A DNA stretch of 5,798 bases, taken from contig SFGO01000123.1 in NCBI GenBank assembly GCA_004556545.1, positions 1-5,798 on the forward strand. The letters run 5' to 3'. Shown one piece after another: positions 1-5,454 of the stretch. The DNA is from Clostridiales bacterium (lineage in GTDB: Bacteria > Bacillota > Clostridia > Christensenellales > Aristaeellaceae). Made by a program: the position numbers and the translations under genes. Under the pieces are notes generated by a model. The model ran no database searches. It saw only the letters and a list, made by a program, of their open reading frames with translations, and was not told where the DNA came from. Numbering within the stretch: position 1 is the first letter of the stretch; each line of letters opens with the position of its first letter.

Positions 1-73
1 TCGGCACCAGCATATCCACACACAGCATCTCGATTGCCTGCCGCTGTTCTTGCTCTCTCTTCAGCATCTTCAT
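1..73 (-). CDS. N-terminal fragment of a probable IS1182-type transposase (cut by the window edge)
   Basis: Only the first 24 codons lie in the window. The ATG at 73-71 opens MKMLKREQEQRQAIEML and continues to a Leu-Val-Pro at the edge. An N-terminus with a Gln/Arg-rich stretch, an Ile-Glu-Met and then a Leu-Val-Pro is typical of IS1182-like transposases, where LVP is usually followed by an Asp-His-Leu motif of the DUF772 region; here that part is outside the window. An AGGAG Shine-Dalgarno lies 6 nt before the ATG. A second in-frame ATG lies two codons in, and a GTG directly precedes the first. The gene points out of the window, away from guaB. No terminal inverted repeat could be assigned because the other end is not visible. 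The identification rests on a short match and could be wrong; that a minus-strand gene starts here is more secure. Confidence 0.55.
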   Translation of the reverse strand, partial: MKMLKREQEQRQAIEMLCVDMLVP

Positions 74-79
74 CACCTG

Positions 80-93
80 CTCCTATTATATCA
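80..93 (-). promoter_or_regulatory. Shine-Dalgarno and extended -10-like sequence of the edge transposase
   Basis: On the minus strand TGATATAAT (93-85) matches the extended -10 consensus TGnTATAAT and is followed at once by AGGAG (84-80), 6 nt before the ATG. The two cannot both work in one transcript: a start about 7 nt after the -10 would fall near 78, downstream of the Shine-Dalgarno. Either the -10 is fortuitous and the message starts further upstream, or the transcript is nearly leaderless. No good -35 is seen 17 bp upstream. Confidence 0.4.
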
Positions 94-180
94 AAAAAGT
101 GGAGGTGCAGGAGGCACTGCTGCCACTCAATCGTCGCGGGGACTACTGCCGTAGTCCCCGCTCGTTTCGTGTTACACCTG

Positions 181-231
181 CGGGTCGCTAACCGCCTACG
201 GCGGTTGTGTCCACTGGACACCCGCTTCCCT
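181..231 (-). repeat. Double-hairpin module, copy 1
   Basis: Read on the minus strand it has a 6-bp stem GTGTCC/GGACAC (221-207, loop AGT), directly followed by a 7-bp stem AACCGCC/GGCGGTT (206-190, loop GTA) and then AGCGACCCG. It matches copy 3 (5397-5447) at 46 of 51 positions. The five differences are one base in each loop, one compensatory pair in the first stem (two bases) and one base just outside that stem. Confidence 0.85.
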
Positions 232-261
232 CCGGTGCCTGCCGGGGTTATAGGGCGGCGA

Positions 262-312
262 GAAGGAGCGCGCATCCAGTGGATGCAGCTGCCGAAGGCA
301 GCTAGCGACTGG
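262..312 (+). repeat. Double-hairpin module, copy 2 (convergent with copy 1)
   Basis: Same layout on the plus strand: GCATCC/GGATGC (272-286, loop AGT), directly followed by AGCTGCC/GGCAGCT (287-303, loop GAA) and AGCGAC. Compared with copy 3, three base pairs of the first stem and two of the second are changed on both sides so that pairing is kept. Its AGCGAC end pairs with the matching end of copy 1, closing the inner stem of the 126-367 element. Confidence 0.8.
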
Positions 313-393
313 CAACCGTCAACCGAAACGAGGATTTGGCACGGCAGTGCCAAAGACGACGATTGAGGTTGCGGAACAGAACCCCTAACCCTT

Positions 394-439
394 GTGCCGC
401 AGCACATTTCCCGCAAACCAGCGCAGCGCTGTTTGCGGG
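394..439. repeat. Two further hairpins between the nested element and guaB
   Basis: A short GTGC/GCAC hairpin (394-405) is followed by a long one at 410-439. In the latter CCCGCAAAC and AGCG pair with CGCT and GTTTGCGGG around a CAG loop, with one bulged C at 419. AACCCC at 380-385 can also pair with GGGGTT at 456-461, enclosing both. No gene is seen in this stretch. Confidence 0.6.
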
Positions 440-474
440 CTACAGCGGCCAACTCGGGGTTTTTCGACAGACTG

Positions 475-502
475 CAGCGGCGGGCCACACGGCCCGCCGC
501 TG
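475..502. terminator. Probable transcription terminator after guaB, with a better U-tract in the opposite direction
   Basis: A perfect 12-bp GC-rich stem (475-486 with 491-502, loop ACAC) begins 9 nt past the guaB stop codon, the normal place for an intrinsic terminator. On the guaB (minus) strand the bases after the stem, CAGTCTGTCG, form only a poor U-tract. On the plus strand the stem is followed by TTTTGT, a clearly better one. It may work in both directions, or mainly stop plus-strand transcripts coming from the hairpin-rich region on the left. Confidence 0.6.
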
Positions 503-511
503 TTTTGTCAA

Positions 512-1972
512 TCACATCCGGGAATAGTTGGGGCTTTCCTTGGTGATCTGGATATCGTGAGGATGGCTTTCCTTCAGGCCCGCGCCGGTGATGCGGATGA
601 ATTCGCCGTCCCGCCGCAAATCCTCGATGGTGGGGGTGCCGCAGTAGCCCATGCTGGAGCGCAGGCCGCCCATCATCTGGTACACGGTGTCGGCCAGCGG
701 TCCCTTATAGGGTACGCGGCCTTCCACGCCTTCGGGCACCAGCTTCTTGTCCGCTTCCTGGAAGTAGCGGTCGCTGGAGCCGTGAGCCTGTGCCATAGCG
801 CCCAAGCTGCCCATGCCGCGGTACACCTTGAAGCTGCGGCCCTGATAGATTTCCATATCTCCGGGGCTTTCGTCCACACCGGCGAACAGGCTGCCGATCA
901 TGACGGCGTGCGCGCCTGCGGCGATGGCCTTGGGAATATCGCCGGAGTACTTGATGCCGCCGTCGGCGATGATGGTCACGCCGGTGCCCTCGGCGGCCTT
1001 GGCGCAGTCGGCGATGGCGGTCAGCTGAGGCACGCCGATACCGGCCACGATACGGGTGGTGCAGATGCTGCCGGGGCCGATGCCGACCTTGACCACGCTG
1101 GCGCCCGCTTCGATCAGCGCCCGGGTGGCGGCGGCGGTGGCCACGTTGCCCGCGATGATGGGCAGATCGGGATAGGCGGCGCGGATATTGCGCAGCACTT
1201 CGGCCACGCCGCTGTTGTGGCCGTGGGCCGTGTCAATGGAGATCACGTCCACCTTGGCGGCTACCAGCGCCTCGACCCGCTGCATGACGTCCTTGGTCAC
1301 GCCCACAGCCGCGCCGCACAGCAGACGGCCATTGTGATCCTTGGCGGAGTTGGGGTACTTGGTGCTCTTTTCAATATCCTTGATGGTGATCAGGCCGCAC
1401 AGCTCGCCCTCTTCGTTCACGATGGGCAGCTTTTCGATACGGTGGGCCGCCAGCAGCTCCTTGGCCTTTTCCAGCGTAGTGCCCACGGGCGCGGTAATCA
1501 GGTTCTTGCTGGTCATGACCTCGCCGATGGGGCGGGAATCGTCGGTCTCAAACCGCAGGTCGCGGTTGGTCAGGATGCCCACCAGCTTCTTGCCGCGGGT
1601 GATGGGCACGCCGCTGATGCGGTAGCGGGACATGAGCGCTTCTGCGTCCCGGATCAGGTGCTCGGGAGAAAGATAAAAAGGATCGGTGATCACGCCGTGC
1701 TCGCTGCGTTTGACCTTGTCAACCTGCGCGGCCTGCTCCTCGATCGTCATGTTTTTATGAATGATGCCCAGACCGCCTTCCCGGGCCATGGCGATGGCCA
1801 GACGGGCATCCGTGACCGTATCCATGGCGGCGGACAAAAGCGGCACATTCAGCTTGATGGTGGGGGTCAGCATCGTGGAGGTATCCACGTCGCGCGGCAG
1901 CACGTGGCTTTCCCTGGGGATGAGCAGCACGTCGTCAAACGTGAGCCCTGTGCGGAGATTCTCTTCCAGCAT
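512..1972 (-). CDS. guaB: Inosine-5'-monophosphate dehydrogenase
   Basis: Cytoplasmic enzyme that oxidises IMP to XMP with NAD+, the committed step of guanine nucleotide synthesis; XMP is then aminated to GMP by GuaA. The 486 residues match the usual bacterial length. The start MLEENLRTGLTFDDVLLIP is the classic IMPDH N-terminus. The catalytic barrel is interrupted at about residues 93-205 by two CBS domains, which in this family bind purine nucleotides and tune activity. The IMP loop GIGPGSICTT carries the catalytic Cys304, DGG at 337-339 binds the IMP phosphate region, and the flap Arg402-Tyr403 supplies the water-activating arginine. Nothing essential is missing. The ATG has a GAAAGG core 8 nt upstream and a strong promoter in the 72-bp gap before it. 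It is the last gene of the minus-strand cluster and is followed by a 12-bp stem. Confidence 0.98.
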   Translation of the reverse strand: MLEENLRTGLTFDDVLLIPRESHVLPRDVDTSTMLTPTIKLNVPLLSAAMDTVTDARLAIAMAREGGLGIIHKNMTIEEQAAQVDKVKRSEHGVITDPFYLSPEHLIRDAEALMSRYRISGVPITRGKKLVGILTNRDLRFETDDSRPIGEVMTSKNLITAPVGTTLEKAKELLAAHRIEKLPIVNEEGELCGLITIKDIEKSTKYPNSAKDHNGRLLCGAAVGVTKDVMQRVEALVAAKVDVISIDTAHGHNSGVAEVLRNIRAAYPDLPIIAGNVATAAATRALIEAGASVVKVGIGPGSICTTRIVAGIGVPQLTAIADCAKAAEGTGVTIIADGGIKYSGDIPKAIAAGAHAVMIGSLFAGVDESPGDMEIYQGRSFKVYRGMGSLGAMAQAHGSSDRYFQEADKKLVPEGVEGRVPYKGPLADTVYQMMGGLRSSMGYCGTPTIEDLRRDGEFIRITGAGLKESHPHDIQITKESPNYSRM

Positions 1973-2019
1973 AAAACCACCCTTTCTTCCTTCTGGAAAT
2001 GCTTTATTGAATTGCAGCT

Positions 2020-2048
2020 ATTTTACCAGCGGAAGAAGGGAATGTCAA
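2020..2048 (-). promoter_or_regulatory. Promoter of guaB, -35 overlapping the upstream stop codon
   Basis: On the minus strand TTGACA (2048-2043, perfect -35) and TAAAAT (2025-2020, 5 of 6 for -10) are separated by exactly 17 bp. Positions 2-4 of the -35 hexamer are the TGA stop codon of the glycosyltransferase. Transcription would begin near 2013, giving a leader of about 40 nt. That is too short for a purine riboswitch, and no PurR-like operator is evident. The match is read from sequence; activity is inferred. Confidence 0.8.
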
Positions 2049-3436
2049 CGTGCGGCGGCGTTTTCTTCGCAGGAAACGGATTCGTCTTCGGCGGCGGGCT
2101 CCTGACCCTCCGGCCCGGCCACGTCGAAGCTTACGGTCATGTCGTCCTTGTCGTGAATCTTATGCTCGGTCTTGACCCACTGGTTCTGCTGGCGGTGCTT
2201 GAACAGACCCACCACCTGCGCCCATCCGGCCAGCACGGTATTCAGGAAGACGCTGATCAGCATGGGCACGAATTTCTTCCACTCGATACGGCAGCGGTTG
2301 TCCATCCAGTCCGCCAGATAGAACAGAAAAACAAAGGAATAGAAGAACAGCAGGATGCTGGGCCAGTTCATGGTCAGCCAGCTCTGGGGCGAAGCGCTTG
2401 TCGGTGCAGCCGGAAGCCAGCCCAGCCAGACGCAGACCTGCATCAGCGCGCCCGCCGCCAGCTGGAACATCAGAATGACGTAGGGCGTCAGGCTGTACAT
2501 ATACAGGAAGGTGGAGAAAAACTCGGGAAAGCGGATCTTCCGCTGGAACAGCGCCCGGAACAGCTTGCCCGTGTTTTTGAACGCCACGAACCAGTGGCCC
2601 TGCGCCCAGCGGGTGCGCTGGCGGAAGCTGGCCCGGAAGGCGGTGGGCTTTTCGTCGTAGATGCGCACGTTATGGTTCCACAGGATGCGCTTGCCTTCGC
2701 AGGTGGACTCGATCTGCAATTCGAAATCCTCGGTCAGGCTCATGGCCGTCCAGCCGCCCCGGCGATGCAGATACTCCGCCGACACGGCAAAGCCCGTGCC
2801 GCCGATGACGCTGTTCAGGCCCAGACGGCTCTTGGCGTACTGGAAAAAGCGGTTGGTGATCGTATAGGTCATGTAATAGAACATGGCCACGATGCCTTTT
2901 TTGTTTTTGCAGCCCAGATAGCACTGGATAATATCCGCCTGACCGTTGGCGTCCAGATACTGGCTGTTGACCTCGGCAAACATGTTTTTGTCGATCAGAT
3001 TATCCGCATCGAAAAACATGACCAGATCATAGTGGTTCTGGTAGCCCTCCAGCGTGTTGAGCGCCTTTTGCAGCACGATGGGCTTGCCGGTGGGCGCGTC
3101 GGGGCTGTCCTTGTGGCTTTCCAGCACCTTGGCGCCCAGTCCCCGGGCGATCTCCGCCGTGCGGTCGGTGCAGTTATCCGCCAGAATGTAGAAATCGTAC
3201 AATTCCCGGGGATAATCCATTTCGTTCAAATTTTGAACGATGTCGCCGATGACGGCCTCTTCGTTATGAGCAGGCACCAGCACCAGAAACCGCATCAGCG
3301 GCGCGTGATCCTGATAATCCTTCGTATTGCGCTTGTAGCCGAAAAACGTAATCACCAGCTGATACACCAGCATCAGCACCAACCAGCCGCTCAGAATAGC
3401 CATGAGCGTTTCCAGGATCTGGGACAGTACTTCCAC
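2045..3436 (-). CDS. Membrane-anchored family 2 glycosyltransferase, processive-type
   Basis: Transfers sugar from a nucleotide-sugar donor at the inner face of the membrane; acceptor and product are not evident. Of 463 residues, about 9-32 form an N-terminal membrane helix. The GT-A domain follows: VPAHNEE (54-60), Asp87 in LADNCTD, the metal- and donor-binding DAD (143-145), the acceptor-site TED (235-237) and QRTRW (273-277). The D, DxD, ED and QxxRW set is that of cellulose-, chitin- and hyaluronan-synthase-like enzymes. Three or four hydrophobic segments follow (about 305-338, 357-376, 388-411), then a KTEHK motif and an acidic, probably disordered tail (430-463). No PilZ domain is present. 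The start is GTG, chosen because a GAAAGG core lies 11 nt upstream and the N-terminal helix fits. It lies 69 bp after the nucleoside kinase with its own promoter. The family call is firm; the product could be an exopolysaccharide or a glycolipid. Confidence 0.9.
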   Translation of the reverse strand: MEVLSQILETLMAILSGWLVLMLVYQLVITFFGYKRNTKDYQDHAPLMRFLVLVPAHNEEAVIGDIVQNLNEMDYPRELYDFYILADNCTDRTAEIARGLGAKVLESHKDSPDAPTGKPIVLQKALNTLEGYQNHYDLVMFFDADNLIDKNMFAEVNSQYLDANGQADIIQCYLGCKNKKGIVAMFYYMTYTITNRFFQYAKSRLGLNSVIGGTGFAVSAEYLHRRGGWTAMSLTEDFELQIESTCEGKRILWNHNVRIYDEKPTAFRASFRQRTRWAQGHWFVAFKNTGKLFRALFQRKIRFPEFFSTFLYMYSLTPYVILMFQLAAGALMQVCVWLGWLPAAPTSASPQSWLTMNWPSILLFFYSFVFLFYLADWMDNRCRIEWKKFVPMLISVFLNTVLAGWAQVVGLFKHRQQNQWVKTEHKIHDKDDMTVSFDVAGPEGQEPAAEDESVSCEENAAAR

Positions 3437-3445
3437 TCGGATAAC

Positions 3446-3453
3446 ATCCTTTC
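3446..3453 (-). promoter_or_regulatory. Ribosome binding site supporting the GTG start of the glycosyltransferase
   Basis: GAAAGGAT on the minus strand lies upstream of the GTG at 3436-3434, with 11 nt between the GAAAGG core and the start. The same core precedes guaB (1986-1981, 8 nt away) and the nucleoside kinase (5198-5193, 10 nt away), which supports this start despite the non-ATG codon and slightly long spacing. Confidence 0.65.
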
Positions 3454-3480
3454 GTTGCCTGGGGAGAAGATAACCGTTTA

Positions 3481-3509
3481 TTTATACTATATTGTCGGCT
3501 TTCTGTCAA
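3481..3509 (-). promoter_or_regulatory. Promoter of the glycosyltransferase, -35 overlapping the upstream stop codon
   Basis: On the minus strand TTGACA (3509-3504, perfect -35) and TATAAA (3486-3481, 5 of 6 for -10) are separated by 17 bp of partly AT-rich sequence. Positions 2-4 of the hexamer are the TGA stop of the nucleoside kinase, the same layout as before guaB. Transcription would start near 3474 with a leader of about 38 nt. No terminator lies between the kinase and this site, so read-through from the kinase is also expected. Confidence 0.78.
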
Positions 3510-5182
3510 TGAATGTCATAAAACGAGCACTCGCCCACAAACTCCCGAAGGATGCTCAGCGGGGGAATTTCGTCCATGATTTTGCCGTCCACGGGCAGGA
3601 AATAGTTCAGGTTCTTCAAAAGCCGATGGGCCGCCAGATATTCCGGCGCGCTTTGGGGGATGGCCAGCAGCATTTCATAGGCGATGGTCTTGAGCACCGG
3701 CAGCTCGTAGTGAAGCGAGGTATTGAACATTACGTCCGCCCGCTCCTGATAGGGGAAGATCCAGCGTTCCTCCCCGGCCCGCACCTTGGGCCACATGTCG
3801 ATGGTCTTTTCCGGGGAGGTATTGCGCATTTTCACATCCCGCACGATGCGCCGCAGGAGCCGCACGTCCGTCGTGCGGATACGGTTGTGGTCGTCCAGAT
3901 TGATGCAGCTCAGGGCGCTGACGTAAATGCCGTACATCAGCTGCTCGGGGATCTCCGAGGTGATGCGGTCGTTCATGCCGTGGATGCCTTCCACCAGCAG
4001 AATATCGTCCGGGCCCATCTGCAGGGGATGGGTCTCGGGGCTGCGGGCGGACGTCTGGAAATCAAACAGGGGCATTTCCACCCGTTCGCCGCTGAGCAGC
4101 GCTTCCAGACTTTCGGTCAGAAGGGGAACATCCAGCGCGTCGATGGACTCCAGATCGGGCTTGCCGTCTTTTTCCAGCGGCAGGATAGAGCGGTCCAGAT
4201 AGAAATCGTCCAGCGAGATCAGCCGGGGCTGACGGCCCAGCACCCGCAGGTGCACGGCCAGCCGGTTGGCGAAGGTGGTCTTGCCGCTGGAGGACGGGCC
4301 GAAGATCATCACCACTTTCGCGCCCCGGCGGGTGATTTCATCGGCGATATAGGACAGGGACTTATCGTGCAGGGCTTCGTTGACCCGGATGAACTCCCGA
4401 AGCTTGCCCTCCTGGATCATGCGGTTCACATCGGCGGCGTTATTGGCTCCCAGAATATGGCACCATTCCTGCGACTGGCCGAAGACCCGCAGGAATTTGG
4501 TATGAGGATGATATTTGGCCGGATGCTCCGGTTCGCCGGGGGATGGCAGCATCAGCACCATGCCGGGGAAATGGGGCTTTAGACTGAAAGTCTTCACCCA
4601 GCCGGTGGAGGGCAGCATAGCGCCGTAAAAATATTCGCACAGGCCGCCCATGCGGTACATGATCATTTCCCGGCGAGGACGGTAGCGCATCAGCTCCGCC
4701 TTATCCGTCCAGCCCATTTTTTCAAAATACTGCACGGCCTGTTCACGGGTCCAGCTTTCCTTTTCAAAGGGCAGATCCGCTTCCGCCATGCGGCGCATTT
4801 CCGCCTCGATCTCCCCGATCTGGGCGTGGCTCAAATCGTCCTCCACCCGGACGTACAGGCCGTAGCCCACGGAATTCAGCATCCGCACCTTCCGGCCGGG
4901 ATACAGGCGCAGCACCGCCGCCAGCATCAAAAACCGCAGGGAGCGTTCATAGATACGGCGGCCCTCCTCGTCCCGATAGCTAAGGCTGGTGAGTTCGCAG
5001 TCTTTGGTCAGGGGTTCATTCAGTTCCATGCACACGCCGCCCCGCATCACGCCAAGCGTGGCGGCGGCTGCGGGCGCGTCCAGCAGGCGTTCGGTCACTG
5101 CTTTGACCGTTGTATTCCGGGGAAAGGCGTCGGTTTTTCCATCGAGGGTGACGCGGATGACGGAATCACAGGGAGTGGACAT
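3506..5182 (-). CDS. Nucleoside (uridine-type) kinase fused to TGS and threonyl-tRNA-synthetase-like domains
   Basis: Predicted cytoplasmic ATP-dependent kinase of the uridine kinase/phosphoribulokinase family, likely phosphorylating uridine or cytidine in pyrimidine salvage; the exact substrate cannot be read off. Of 558 residues, about 8-70 are a TGS (ubiquitin-like) domain, about 75-250 resemble the threonyl-tRNA-synthetase editing domain, and about 288-500 are the kinase. The kinase shows Walker A GPSSSGKTT (295-303), LDDFYLDR (324-331), VEGIHGMND (397-405) and the Arg-rich DHNRIRTTDVRLLRR (431-445), all intact. The editing part keeps the family fold signatures but has lost all four metal ligands (see findings). 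There is no aminoacylation domain, so it is not a tRNA synthetase. The start is the ATG at 5182, preceded by GAAAGGAG; a GTG at 5317 would add 45 Pro/Ala-rich residues encoded by repeat sequence and is rejected. It is the first gene of the cluster. Fusions of this kind are known in Clostridia and Thermotoga. Confidence 0.92.
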   Translation of the reverse strand: MSTPCDSVIRVTLDGKTDAFPRNTTVKAVTERLLDAPAAAATLGVMRGGVCMELNEPLTKDCELTSLSYRDEEGRRIYERSLRFLMLAAVLRLYPGRKVRMLNSVGYGLYVRVEDDLSHAQIGEIEAEMRRMAEADLPFEKESWTREQAVQYFEKMGWTDKAELMRYRPRREMIMYRMGGLCEYFYGAMLPSTGWVKTFSLKPHFPGMVLMLPSPGEPEHPAKYHPHTKFLRVFGQSQEWCHILGANNAADVNRMIQEGKLREFIRVNEALHDKSLSYIADEITRRGAKVVMIFGPSSSGKTTFANRLAVHLRVLGRQPRLISLDDFYLDRSILPLEKDGKPDLESIDALDVPLLTESLEALLSGERVEMPLFDFQTSARSPETHPLQMGPDDILLVEGIHGMNDRITSEIPEQLMYGIYVSALSCINLDDHNRIRTTDVRLLRRIVRDVKMRNTSPEKTIDMWPKVRAGEERWIFPYQERADVMFNTSLHYELPVLKTIAYEMLLAIPQSAPEYLAAHRLLKNLNYFLPVDGKIMDEIPPLSILREFVGECSFYDIH

Positions 5183-5190
5183 AAGGGGGT

Positions 5191-5206
5191 CTCCTTTCTG
5201 GAAAGG
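5191..5206 (-). promoter_or_regulatory. Ribosome binding site of the nucleoside kinase, possibly masked by a small hairpin
   Basis: GAAAGGAG (5198-5191) lies 8 nt before the ATG at 5182 and decides the start. In the message CCUUU (5206-5202) can pair with AAAGG (5197-5193) around a CCAG loop, covering most of the Shine-Dalgarno. The stem has only 5 bp, so an effect on translation is a guess. Confidence 0.6.
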
Positions 5207-5242
5207 GAAAAAGGCAGTGGGAGGGGGGGAAGGGGGGAAGGC
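5199..5242. other. Polypurine/polypyrimidine tract in the nucleoside kinase leader
   Basis: The plus strand is nearly all purine, with G-runs of 3, 7 and 6 at 5219-5237; the message strand is a C- and U-rich tract ending at the ribosome binding site. The G-runs could form a quadruplex on the template strand. This is a composition feature; no function is shown. Confidence 0.5.
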
Positions 5243-5321
5243 CCGGTCGTTTGGGGAAGCGTAGGCGGTATTCGCGGCAGTGAGGGCCGCGCAGATGGGT
5301 TGGCCTGAGGAAAGCACTTTG

Positions 5322-5340
5322 GTGCGCCCGCAGGCGCAAA
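5322..5340. repeat. 19-nt hairpin repeat, copy 1
   Basis: TGCGCC and GGCGCA (5323-5328, 5333-5338) pair around a CGCA loop. The whole 19 nt recurs identically and in the same orientation at 5632-5650. This copy lies between the -10 candidate and the start of the nucleoside kinase, so it would be in the kinase leader. Confidence 0.75.
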
Positions 5341-5349
5341 TCCTTCCCC

Positions 5350-5355
5350 ATTATA
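5350..5355 (-). promoter_or_regulatory. Candidate -10 element for the nucleoside kinase
   Basis: TATAAT (5355-5350, minus strand) is a perfect -10 and the best one upstream of the kinase. The -35 region is weak: TTCGGA with a 16-bp spacer, and no TGn extension. If used, the leader would be about 160 nt and contain the 5322-5340 hairpin and the pyrimidine tract. Confidence 0.4.
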
Positions 5356-5396
5356 TGTACGCCGACTACGGTCCGAAGAGAGTGTAGGGGGAACGA

Positions 5397-5447
5397 AGGG
5401 AAGCGCGTGCCCGGTGGGCACAACCGCCGAAGGCGGTTAGCGACCCG
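5397..5447 (+). repeat. Double-hairpin module, copy 3
   Basis: GTGCCC/GGGCAC (5407-5421, loop GGT) abuts AACCGCC/GGCGGTT (5422-5438, loop GAA), followed by AGCGACCCG. It is an inverted copy of 181-231 and a more diverged direct copy of 262-312. Unlike the left pair, it has no convergent partner nearby to pair with its AGCGAC end. Confidence 0.85.
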
Positions 5448-5454
5448 GAGTTCA

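Larger units (their letters stand above)
126..367. repeat. Nested multibranched inverted-repeat element
   Basis: An outer 11-bp perfect stem pairs 126-136 with 357-367 (CTCAATCGTCG and its complement). Inside it are a perfect 11-bp hairpin at 136-161 with a TGCC loop; a 12-bp stem with one bulged T pairing 161-173 with 321-332; a 7-bp stem pairing 184-190 with 303-309; and hairpins at 190-206 (loop TAC), 207-221 (loop ACT), 272-286 (loop AGT) and 287-303 (loop GAA). A weaker stem joins 223-232 to 262-270. A perfect 8-bp hairpin with a GGCA loop fills 335-354. Many stems abut with no linker, like a multiway junction. The pairings are read directly from the sequence. Whether it acts as DNA or RNA, and on which strand, cannot be told. 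Reading frames crossing it show no coding character. Confidence 0.75.

Noticed and set aside
34..366. Plus-strand 110-codon frame at the left edge
   Set aside because: It overlaps the transposase N-terminus and crosses the hairpin element. Its Arg/Pro-rich text mirrors that of the inverted module copy on the right, so it follows the repeat and not a protein.
506..511. Third TTGACA at a stop codon, just after guaB
   Set aside because: The hexamer is present on the minus strand but lies next to, not over, the stop codon, and no -10 follows; the sequence 17 bp on is the GC-rich terminator stem.
1973..2044. Guanine riboswitch or purine operator before guaB
   Set aside because: The predicted leader is only about 40 nt, with no three-stem purine aptamer pattern and no recognisable operator palindrome.
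392..4582. Plus-strand reading frame of 1,396 codons
   Set aside because: It is the codon-aligned complement of guaB, the glycosyltransferase and the kinase, rich in His, Gln, Gly and Ala, and matches no protein family. It is open only because the sense genes lack TTA, CTA and TCA.
5219..5241. G-quadruplex as a regulatory element
   Set aside because: The G-runs allow one, but they lie on the template strand in a simple purine tract and nothing else in the sequence supports a role.
5183..5317. 45-residue N-terminal extension of the nucleoside kinase from a GTG at 5317
   Set aside because: The extension is Pro/Ala-rich repeat and pyrimidine-tract translation. The ATG at 5182 has a strong Shine-Dalgarno and begins exactly at the TGS domain.
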